A DNA stretch of 64,000 nucleotides from Artemia franciscana (taxonomy: Eukaryota > Arthropoda > Branchiopoda > Anostraca > Artemiidae), in NCBI RefSeq assembly GCF_032884065.1, contig NC_088867.1, positions 22,140,281 through 22,204,280 of the forward strand, read 5' to 3'. Within the stretch, counting starts at the first letter, position 1, and each line of letters begins with the position of its first letter. The position numbers and the translations under genes are program-made. Below, piece by piece: positions 10,915-20,664 of this stretch. Under the pieces are notes generated by a model. That model had not been told where the DNA came from. It did no database searches and saw nothing but the letters and a program-made list of their open reading frames with translations.

Positions 10915-12830
10915 GTTAAGATTTAAAATAAGAGCTCTGAGTCACAAAGTCCTTCTAAATATCAAAATTCATTAAGATCCGATCATCCTCTCGTAAGTTA
11001 TAAATACCTAATTTTTTCTAATTTTTCCTCTCCCTTTTGCCCCGCAGATGGTCAAATCTGGGAAAAACGACTTTATCAAGTCAAATTGTGCAGCTCCCTG
11101 ACACACCTACCAATTTTCATCGCCCTAGCACGTCCAGAAGCACCGAACTCGCCAAATCACTGAACCCCTCCCCCCAACTCCCCCAAAGAGAGCGAATCCA
11201 GTACGATTCCGTCAATCACGTATCAAGGACATTTTTATATTCTATCCACCAAGCTTCATCCTGATTCCTCCACTCCAAGTGTTTTTCCAAGATTTCCCCC
11301 TCCAATGTTAAAAGATCTGATCGAGATTTGAAATAAGAGCTCTGAGACATGAATTCCTTCTAAAAATCAAATTTTATTACGATCCGATCATCTATTCGTA
11401 AGATAAAAATACCCCAATTTTCATGTTTTCCAAGAATTCCGGTTTCCCCCTCCAACTCCCCCGAATGACACAGGATCTGGTCGGAATTTGAAATTCGAAC
11501 TTTAAAGCACAAGATCCTTCTAAATATCAAATTTCATTAAGATCTGGTCACCCTTTCGTAAGTTACAAATACCTCAATTTTTTAAATTACCCCCCCCCCC
11601 AATTCCACCAAAGAGAGCAAATCCGGTCGAGTTATGTCAGTCACGTATCTTAGACAGGTTTCTATTCTTCCCATCCAGTTTCATCCTGATCTCACCGCTT
11701 TAAGTATTTTCTAAGATTTCCGGTCCCCCCAACTGCCCCCCCCCAATTAAGCTTAATCCGGTTGAGATTTAAAATAAGATATCTGTGTTACGAGGTCCTT
11801 CTAAATATTAAGTTTCATGAAGATCCGATCACTCCTTCGTAAGTTAAAAATACGTCATTTTTTCTTATTTTTTATAATTACCCCCCCCCCCCCCCCCCCA
11901 ATTGAGCGGATCCGTTCCAATTATGTAAATCACGTATGCAAGACTTCTGCTTATTTTTCCAACCAAGTTTCATCCCAATCCCTCCAATCTAAGCGTTTTC
12001 CATCAATTTAGGTTTCCCCACCCCAAACTTCCCCGAATGTCACCAGATCCAGTCAGGATTTAAAATAAGAGCTTTGAGACACGATATCCTTCTAAATATC
12101 AAATTTCATGGAGATCCAATCACCCGTTCGTAAATTAAAAATACCTCATTTTTTCTAATTTTTCAGAATTTACCCCCCCCCCCCCCAACTACCCCAAAGA
12201 GAGTGGATCTGTTCTGGTTATGTCAATCATGTATCTAGGACTCGTGTTTTTTTCCCACCAAGTTTCATCCCGATCCCTCCACTCTAAGTGTTTTCCAAGT
12301 TTTAGGTTTCCCCTCCCAACTCCCCCGCAATGTCACCAGATCTGGTTGGGTTTAAAATAAGAGCTCTGAGCCACGAAATCCTTCTAAATATCAAATTTCT
12401 TTGAGATCCGATCACCCGTTTGTAAGTTAAAAATACCTCATTTTTTTTATTTTTGAGAAATATCCCCCCCCCCCCAACTACCCAAAAGAGAGCGGATCCG
12501 TTCCGTTTATGTCAATCATCTATCTAGGACTTGTGCTTATTTTTCCCACCATGTGTCATCCCGATCCCTCCACTCTAAGTGTTTTCCAAGCTTTAGGTTT
12601 CCCCCTTACAACTCCCCGCCCCCGTCACCAGATCCGGTCGGCATTTAAAATAAGATCTCTAAGACACGATATCCTTCTATACATCCAATTTCATTGAGAT
12701 CCGATCACCCGTTCGTAAGTTGAAAATACCTCATTTTTTCTAATTTTTAAGAGTTATACCCCCCCCCCCAGCTACCCCAAAGAGAGCGAATCAGTTTCGA
12801 TTATGTCAATCTTGTATGACCAAACAATTG
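10915..12830 (-). repeat. ~290-bp tandem array, part 2
   Basis: At least six diverged monomers, with GTATCTAGGAC-type landmarks near 11220, 11645, 11932, 12231, 12521 and 12812. Spacing is 287-299 bp apart from one irregular 425-bp step. Each monomer carries a poly(C) run of variable length (for example 11882-11899 and 12173-12186) and the CCAAAGAGAGCG motif. It is the same family and orientation as 8640-9420. Confidence 0.8.
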
Positions 12831-13400
12831 ATCTGATTCCAAACATCAAATTTCATTAAGATCCAATTACCCGCTCATAAGTTAAAAATACTTCATTTTT
12901 TCTATTTTTGGCGAACTAACCGGCCCTCCACCCCCCCCCCCCAGATGGTTAAATCTTGAAAACGACGCTTGCCAAATTTCATCGTCCTAGCTTACCTGGA
13001 AGTGCCTAAAGTAGCAAAACCGGGACTTTAGGTTTCCCCCCTCCAACTCCCCCCAATGTCATCAGATCCGGTCGGGATTTAAAATAAGAGCTCTGAGACA
13101 CAATATCATTCAAAACATCAAATTTCAGTAAGATCCAATCACCCACTCATAAGTTAAAAATACTTCATTTTTTCTATTTTTGACGAATTAACCGGCCCCC
13201 CACTCCCCCCCCCCCAGATGGTCAAATCGGGAAAACGACTATTTCTAATTTAATCTGGTCCGGTCCCTGATACGCTTGCCAAATTTCATCGTCCTAGCTT
13301 ACCTGGAAGTGCCTAAAGTAGCAAAACCGGGACCGACAGACAGACAGACCGACATAATTGGCGATTGCTATATGTCACTTGGTTAATACCAAGTGCCATA
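12831..13400 (-). mobile_element. Hairpin/GTCT repeat element, right arm
   Basis: Reverse-oriented counterpart of 7695-8330: two monomers, then a GACAGACAGACAGACC tract and the hairpin at 13376-13395. The inner monomer (12840-12990) has a distinctive shortened form (AAGCG joined directly to TCGTTTTC on the complementary strand) that reappears in forward orientation in copy 2. Confidence 0.7.
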
Positions 13401-14161
13401 ACAAGTAAATTCGATAAGGACTATTGACAATGCCCTAATGCCAATTTCCATCAAAACGAACCTGAGCTGAATTGGAGTTTAGCAACAAAATATTTTGTAT
13501 ATAAAGCATGAGCTATATTTTGATTAATCCTATATAGTTTATAATAAGGTTAGAGTAGTATTTTGGGTTAGATTTTTAAATTAACATACTAGAGCGTTTT
13601 CTTAAATAAGTTCGGAGACCAAGCAGGCAAAGCAAGACAATGCAAGGCAACAGGACAACAAAATAAAAAAAAATTAGAATTCCAAATACTGACCTTTCTT
13701 TATTACAGCTTTCTTAGGCAAAATTGGTTGAGTGGAAACAATTTTCAAATCCACTTAGTTGCAAAAAAAAAAAAAAAAAAAAAAAAAAATCAGAAGCGCG
13801 AAGTCTTTTCCTGAAAAAGCCTCATTGAAATCATAGCTCAAATAAGATTTTTTTTTGCAAAATTATTATTTTCTTTTTTGTGTGGATAGCTTCGTTTTTT
13901 TTTTCCGTGTCCTTATTCTCCCGTATTGTCAAATAGAGACGGTTCAGAAACTTACATATTGTACGATATTTTTACATATTATTTCTCCTTATTTGAGTTC
14001 CAGCAATTTCAATTAAAGAAACTCATTTATCGACAGCATGAGAAAACATAAGAAAACGTGGTAGTTTGCAGCCAGTTGAAAAGCAGAATAAATTTCAAAA
14101 GCAAAGGCAATTTTCACATTGAGCCGTGTCTTCAATAAAGTTTTTCAGGCAAAGCTGGTGT

Positions 14162-14639
14162 AATATAGAGCTGAATTGATGAGAAACAAAGCACCAGCAA
14201 ATTTTACTAGTACCGTCTATTGTTTACCAATAGATACTGTCAATGAACCCAATAATATCAATGATGAAATGTACGATGAGATTATTAAAAGTTGTTTATG
14301 CCCTCAAATTTGAATAAGTGTCATGTCAAGAGAGAAGACAATGAACTATTTTTTGGAATTAATTCGAGGTATTCATGTTTTGTGATGACATTCTACATGT
14401 CATTGTTTAAATAATAATATTTCATTGCATTTTTTTGTTATGTTTCTATTATTTTTAGGGTTTGTTAACAACTAAAACGTTTAGAACTTTTTTTCAAAAG
14501 TTGGATCCTCAAAAAAAAGAAATTTAAAGAAACAAAGTTACAAGTACCAGGTGCATTGGGAATCTACTAGAGTCTGAGATAGGTTAATATGGTTTTTTAA
14601 CAAGGTGGGAAAGAGAAGGGCAGGATTTTCCAAATTCCA
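14162..14639. other. No recognised gene
   Basis: AT-rich spacer outside the foldback, nearly identical at 32852-33330. No motif recognised. Confidence 0.4.
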
Positions 14640-15230
14640 CACACAGAGACCGGCAAACAAACGGTCAGACCCAAGAACACACACAAAGAGATAGAAATAT
14701 ATAAAAACATACACAAATACCCAAAGTCAGAAACACAGGAACAAAGAGAGAAGCAAACAGACTGTCAGACGCACAGGCTGAGAAAAAAAAGAGAGAGGGA
14801 GAGAGAAAAGAATACACACAAAAGCAAACAAAATCAGGCAAACGAAGACAGGCAAAATGACGGTTAGACCGCGGGCACGGAGAGAGAGCGCGAGATAAAA
14901 AAAACACATGAACGCACAGTCAGACAAACAGGAAAACGGAGACAGGCAAACAAATGCTGAGACAGACATAAAGAGAGGGAGGGAAAGAGAGTGAGAGAGA
15001 AAGAAATACATAAACACCCACAAAGCCTCAAATAGAGTCACACAAATGCACTGAGAGGGATAAAGACACACACACACAAAAACACAGAACACACAGTGAG
15101 AAACAAAATCTACACCACACAAACACACAGAGTATGGCAAAGGAACACATAAAAAAAGGCAGAGAGACAAAAACACAAATTCAGGCACAAACGCCTAGAG
15201 TCAGAAACACACGCAAAAAAACTGAATCAG
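14640..15230. repeat. CAGA/CACA low-complexity tract (copy 1)
   Basis: Purine- and C-rich cryptic repeat made of ACACA, GACAGAC and GAGAGA words with almost no T. It opens long minus-strand frames rich in Ser, Leu, Cys and Val (153 codons at 14727-15188) that are composition artefacts. Copy 2 has the same tract at 33330-33920 with small indels. Confidence 0.85.
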
Positions 15231-15299
15231 AAACGTGAACACAACAAGTCATCCGCGGGAGCATAAACGTATCGGTATTTTAAACACTATAATTATTTC

Positions 15300-15570
15300 A
15301 TGCATTTCCTTTGCAGTTGCCTCGAAAAAAACAAAAAGGACATCATTGCCTGAAAAACTTTGTTGAAGACACGGCCTATGGGAAAACTTACTTTTATTTT
15401 TGAAATTTCATTCTTTTTTTTCATCTGGCTGTAAACTGCCTCGTTTTCTCCTTGTCCTACGTTTTCCCATACTTCCAATGCAGACCTTTCTTAAATTGAA
15501 GTTGTTTGAACGCTAATGAGGAAAAATATTGTGCAAAATATCATACACAAATGTAGGTTAAAAAAAAGTA
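15300..15570 (+). repeat. Diverged third copy of the foldback outer arm
   Basis: The order of blocks matches the left arm at 6890-7130 in the same orientation, with many substitutions: TTGCCTGAAAAACTTT, TTGAAGACACGGC, TTTTGAAATTT, CTGGCTG-AAACT, CGTTTTCT and a TTAAATTGAA block. This shows the arm is itself a dispersed repeat family. The 61-codon minus ORF here is not supported as a gene. Confidence 0.65.
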
Positions 15571-17048
15571 ATACTGCGAATTTGAGAGCACCCTTCCCCT
15601 CCTTCCTTTGATAATCAATTGGGGGATTTACTTTTTAAGAGGTGATGATCGTTCTCATAGGATTGATAAGCAATATGGAAAATAAGATAGTGATCGATAT
15701 CCTATCATATTTAATAATTTTGTCCTTTGATAATAGACGCACATTTAAGATTAATAATGTTTTTAGTAATATGCTAATACTAGTTTCTTTGCTTTTTACA
15801 CTTTGGCTACTCAACCTTTAAAATATTAAAAACACTTTGTTTTTAGAATTAAGTCTTTCATTGTTTGAACTACTTTAGTTTAGGAATACAGATTGATATT
15901 TAATATCACTCAGTTGGCGTCTAATTTAATGTCAAGCCTTCTGAAGTCTTCTTTTGGCTTCCCGACGGTTTTCAATCTGTAAGTGATAATGGGTCAGGAA
16001 TAAGTCTTGCTAACATCTTTTTGATCTACTCGCAGATAAAATCGTGGCTTAGAAAATCAAGATAAAAGTTTCAGATTCTTAGTTTCTAATATTTAGGATA
16101 GAAATTTGTATTCTGCCTTCCACTTGTTTCTATAGCATTTGGCTTAATTTTCGGCTGTTTATTTTACGGTTTGGCACAGGAATTTCTTCATTTCTTCAAA
16201 TAGGAAAATTAGGGGGAAGATAGGCTACAACTTAATTTCATTTTTCCATATTAGGCTAATCATTTTTTTTTTGTTAGTATATCATTTATAATTATTGTGT
16301 TTCGAAATAATCAGAATAGTTGAAGGTCGATAATAGTGGTTTTACAGAAGGAGCAATGCTAGAACAAAAATATATATAAAAGACAACTTTCAATGGGAAA
16401 GGGGTTTGAGAATTGCTTTGAACCAAAATAATTGTAAAGAAGAAAGTATAATTTGTTCAGATCAAAATGCAGAACATTTTCAGAACAAAATACTTCAAAA
16501 AAAATATAGCCTACCTAGATTAGAACAAGGACAAAAGTAGGCTAGTGGGATAATAAAAGACATTTTAGGTCAAAGTTCTATCCACCTAGGTAGATAGCCT
16601 ATCTCTGCAATGTCAAACTGAAATAATTATTTGTATATTATGAATAGTTTGCTTAGAAAATTTATTAACTGCCTAGTTAGATATATATTAGAGAAGCTAA
16701 GATATAGCATTATCAAACTATTTTGATGTTTATGATACACCCTAAAGATATTATTTTCTAGCTAGTCAGATATTACCACCAAGTTACTTAAAATAGTTAT
16801 TGGTAAAATTATAGCTGTTCATACAACTGGCCTACAAACAAAGTGAAAATAGCACTCAATACCTTTGTTATGTTCTTTACATGTATAGTAATTGCTTCTA
16901 TTGTAAATTCTAATTTCAAGTAGGCTACTTTAACCAAATCTAAACAAACCTTATTATAAATGTTATTAATATTGGCAAAATATAGCATAATATTTTCAAA
17001 AATGACGGAAAAGATGGCACTGAGAAAATGTAGTATTATTTTGTGGAT
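15571..17048. other. No recognised gene
   Basis: AT-rich, nearly identical to 34261-35738. The 94-codon minus ORF (16809-17093) is identical in copy 2 but is AT-rich, overlaps a MITE arm and has no domain. Confidence 0.45.
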
Positions 17049-17338
17049 TAAATAAAAAAAAAATTTTTTACTGAAAGTAAGGAGCAACATCAAAACTTAA
17101 AACAAACAGAAATTACTCTGCATATGAAAGGGGCTGTTCCCTCCTCCACACCCGGCTCTTTGGGCTAAAGTTTGACTCTTTCTCTCAACTCAACTTTTTA
17201 AAACTGTAAAAACTTTTGCATAAAGAGCAAGGCATTGAGGAGGGAACAGCCCCTTTCATGTACAGAGCAATTTCTGTTTGTTTTAAGTTTTGATGTTGCT
17301 CCCTGCTTTCAGTTAAAAAACTTGTTTTTTTATTTAAT
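17049..17338. mobile_element. Foldback MITE (copy 1)
   Basis: Two arms of about 95-100 bp are near-perfect reverse complements. The left arm is 17049-17143 (includes GAGCAACATCAAAACTTAAA and GGGGCTGTTCCCTCCTC); the right arm is 17236-17338. They flank a ~92-bp loop. No coding capacity. The structure fits a non-autonomous palindromic element able to form a strong hairpin. Confidence 0.8.
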
Positions 17339-18057
17339 TACTGAACATTTTTTAGTTAATTCATGTTTTGATTTCAGCTCTCTGCAAATGAATAATTAAA
17401 AGGAAATTTGCATATTTTTTGGCTAAATGGCTTTCTCATAGTTTTGATCAAACAATTTGGAGAAATAAGGAGCACAGTAGGAGGCCCAATTGCCTTCTAA
17501 TTTTTTTGGTTAAATAAAAGGCAACCAGAACTTTTAGTTTTTTACAAACATTTTCATTAGTGAAAGATATAGGTAACTTACAAAATAGCTTACATAACAA
17601 ACTTCTATATTCATATGTTTTTATTACATATATGAGGGGGTTTGCCCACTTGTCAATACCTTGCTCTTTATGCTAAAGCTTATATTTTGTCCTAATTCCT
17701 TAAGAATGACCCCTGTATCACAAAGGCCATAGAATAAATAGTTGAAATTTCTAAAAATACTTTTTTCTTGAAGCCAATTAAAGCAGTTCAATTGGCTTTC
17801 CTATAAAGTGAATATATCACTTGATTCCTTTTTTATGCTCTTTATGAATAAAATAAATTGCTTCTACCTTAAATTGAGATTTAAGCACTTGTTGAGCTCT
17901 TAAAAATGATAAATTTTCTAAAAATTATGACAGTTCATATAACTGACTTACCAATAAAGCAAATACACCACTTGATGCCTTTTTGATGTTTTTTACTAAA
18001 ATAATAATTGCTTCTACCACAAATTCAAATTTAAGCTCTTTTTGAGCTCTTATTATG
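17339..18057. repeat. Short degenerate repeats
   Basis: Related ~150-bp segments occur near 16813, 17790 and 17940. They share a frame of blocks: CAGTTCATATAACTG, AAAGTGAATA, CACTTGATGCCTTTTT, ATAATTGCTTCTACC and TTTAAGCTCTT. They are diverged from each other and contain no gene. Confidence 0.5.
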
Positions 18058-18484
18058 CAGGGCTGCTAAAAAATTTTTAAGGAGTATGTCATATTTTTTT
18101 CAAAAATGTGCTTTTTGTGTCATCTCAGATTTCATAATGTGTCATATTTTTTTGCTACAATTGGTATCATATTTAATTGTCAAATCTTTATTTAGAGTTT
18201 TGAACATACAATCTTTTCCAAATCAGTTCAAAAAAGGAGTAAACTTAACCTTATCCTATTATCTTGGGATCATAACCATTTTATGACTTCATGGAAGAAA
18301 TAGAAACATTTGACTAAATTAATGTTGCACACTATGAATTTGTGTCTGGGCAGCCAATGAGGCAAGTTTAAATTTATAAAAGTTTTAGGGACAATCAATT
18401 CCAACAGTTAATTGAAAATAGACTTTGTATGACATCATAATTGTAATCAGCTCTATATGGAATCAGCATTATTGGCTAAGCTAT
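18058..18484 (+). repeat. ~420-bp direct repeat, first member (copy 1)
   Basis: Starts CAGGGCTGC and ends ATTGGCTAAGC. The second member is at 18972-19381, about 910 bp downstream, with roughly one change per 15-20 bases. The 66-codon ORF inside is not conserved in the second member. Confidence 0.8.
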
Positions 18485-18971
18485 TTACTCAATTAGTAAG
18501 CCACTCAACCAGCTTCAATCTAGTATTTTTGTCATATTTGTTGGTGCCTTTTTAAGCCAGATGGATTATTCTGAAGGAAAGACATCTCTGGAAATTAGTA
18601 ATCTTGTCCAAGGTGGGATACCCCTCCTATACTCCTAAAAATGGGAATTGCTGCTTATGCATACAGCTTTGGTAAACTGCATGCTGTTTACTTTTTTCTA
18701 TTAACACAAATTCAAATTGAAGCTCTTCTTGATCTCTTAAAAATGACAAATTTTAGTTAAAGTATAACATATCACTCAATTTCCACAAAATAATACTATA
18801 TTTTCTCAGCATCATTTTTCCATCATTTTTGAACAAATAATGCTACATTTTCTCAGTGCTAAAATTATTTATAATAATGTTAGGTTAGGATAAAAATTGA
18901 TTAAATTTGAATTTCAGTTAGAGGCAATTATTATATTCATAAGAGCATAAGAAAAGGCATCAAGCTTTATT

Positions 18972-19381
18972 CAGGGCTGCCAATTTTTTTAAGGAGTGTA
19001 TCATATATTTTCCAAAAATGTGCTTTTGTGTCATCTCAGATTTTATAATGTGTTGTATTTTTTGCTACAAGTGGTATCATATTTAATTGTCAAATCTTTA
19101 TTTAGAGTTTTGAATATATAATCAGTTAAAAGAGAGTAAACTTAACCTTATCCTATTATCTTGGAATCATGACCATTTTATGACTTCATGAAAGAAATAG
19201 AAGCATTTGACTAAATGAATGCTACACACTATGAATTTGTGTCTGGGCAGCCAATGAGGCAAGTTTAAATTTATAAAAGTTTTAGGGACAATTAATTCCA
19301 ACAGTAAATTGAAAATAGACTTTTTGTATGATGTCACAATTGTAATCAGCTCTATATGTAATTAGCATTATTGGCTAAGCT
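18972..19381 (+). repeat. ~420-bp direct repeat, second member (copy 1)
   Basis: Partner of 18058-18484, with small deletions near the middle. Confidence 0.8.
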
Positions 19382-20491
19382 TTTTATTTAATCACAACCA
19401 AGATCTTCAAGTATGAATACTTTTTCTCTTTTTTCCCTAATAAATTAATTCAAGCATCTATGCCTTTTTCTATTTTTCCCTAACTATTTTTTTTTCTGTT
19501 TATTATGAGCTCAGCCTTTTTATCTTGTTTAATCATCATATTAGCTGTATTCATCCCTTTTTTACACCTGTATCATTTTGGAAAATTTGCTACTCCTTTG
19601 TGAGGATTCCAACCTGCATTTTCAACTATTAATATTTTGCTCTCCATGCTATTTTAAGGCTAATTTTCACAATATTTGTTCATTATTCAGCATTTTGGGA
19701 TATGTAGCCTACAACTCCTTTGTGACAGTTACAACTGACATTATCAATTATGAATATTTTCGCTCTTAACCATATTTAACCTATTTTTCTTTGCTTACTC
19801 AGCATATTGTCACAAGTTCAGCTGTTTATCTTTTCATATCAAATTTGTGTTTTCCAGTTGCTCCTGTTTATTAGATATTTGAACTCATCCTTTTGTAAGC
19901 ATATGGATCTGATCTGCATGTCCACTTATGTGTGTGGGCTTTACTTTTTCTTTGTATGTGAGCATACATCAATGATTTGCCATCTTTCTCTGTGTGTTTT
20001 TGTATTAACTTTTACCTAATTTTCAGCAGCTTGTGCCTTTTCCTCTTTTTTGCTACCTTGTTTTGATGTATATTTGTATTTTGTGTGATGTATGTACTCA
20101 GCCTCTTAAATTATTTGGTTCCAACCCCATATGTATGGATATTACTGTATCTGTATGTTCCTTTGTTTTTGTGTGTGTGTGCATGCATCTGCAACTTGCC
20201 ATCCATCTCTGTGTGTTTCCTGGGGCGTCAATTTGGAAAACTCTTGGGGCAAGGCAGGAATGTTTCTTTGATTCATTTTCTTTTTTTATGCTTGTATTTA
20301 TTTTTGTTTGCTCTACTTTGTTTGTTTTACTCTTTTATCATTATGTCCAAAACCACTGCACTTATTGTGCTTTTTCTGAAAGATGGTTTGGTGTGTTTTA
20401 ACTAATCTTCTGAAAACAAAGCTTTGGAACTGATCCAAAATTTAACATTTTTGTATTTTAAATGTAATTTTGTAATTTTTTTTTCTTACAG
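19382..20491. other. Intronic/spacer sequence upstream of IP3R exon A
   Basis: T-rich and TG-rich sequence up to the splice acceptor at 20490-20491. Overlapping plus-strand ORFs (20033-20405) are Cys/Phe/Val-rich because of TGTGTGT and TTTG words and carry no domain. No upstream IP3R exon was found here. Confidence 0.45.
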
Positions 20492-20664
20492 AACTTTTTG
20501 AGGACCCAAAATACTAAAAACAATTACAACCTTGTATCAGAGACTCTAGTTTTTTTTGACTGTATAGCTGTACAACTTGTAGCCCTGACCTTGCACAGGG
20601 TATAAGAAAGCAGACCTTATTCCTGATCAACCAAACACTTGAAAGCCTCACATAATTCTGTCAG
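20492..20664 (+). pseudogene. Itpr: IP3 receptor exon A remnant (copy 1)
   Basis: A polypyrimidine tract and CAG acceptor (20490-20491) precede a 173-bp segment that matches the RIH-associated region of inositol trisphosphate receptors, the ER calcium-release channel. The first frame reads [19 protein letters not shown] then FFDCI; after a frameshift it continues LFLINQTLESLT, stop, FCQ. The expected exon is about 180 bp, so roughly 7 bp are lost. The codon between LT and FCQ is TAA, where the family has an acidic residue. The donor following CAG reads ATAACT instead of GTAAGT-like. The next exon (22850) begins exactly where the protein continues, which confirms the pairing. It is clearly non-functional. 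Confidence 0.85.

Larger units (their letters stand above)
6914..14161. repeat. 7.2-kb foldback (long inverted repeat), copy 1
   Basis: The outer ends are reverse complements. The left arm starts with ACACCAGCTTTGCCTGAAAA at 6914; the right arm ends with the complementary TTTTTCAGGCAAAGCTGGTGT at about 14161. Arms continue inward for roughly 1.2 kb (to about 8100 and from about 12960), including the A/T tracts, a GAATTC/CCTTTC block, the 20-bp hairpin and the GTCT/GACA tract. The loop holds satellite-like arrays and an exon-like segment. Copy 2 has a 2.1-kb version at 30732-32851. Confidence 0.85.

Noticed and set aside
8640-12830. Regularly spaced repeats considered as a CRISPR-like array
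   Set aside because: Monomers are about 290 bp, diverged along their whole length, without short identical repeats and unique spacers, and the genome is eukaryotic.
14665-15188. Long minus-strand ORFs rich in Ser, Leu, Cys and Val (also 33354-33840)
   Set aside because: They arise from a CAGA/CACA low-complexity tract with almost no T. Lengths and frames differ between copies and there is no domain.
20033-20405. Overlapping 122- and 106-codon ORFs conserved between copies 1 and 2
   Set aside because: Cys/Phe/Val-rich products of TG- and T-rich intronic sequence, with two frames equally open. Conservation reflects the recent duplication only.
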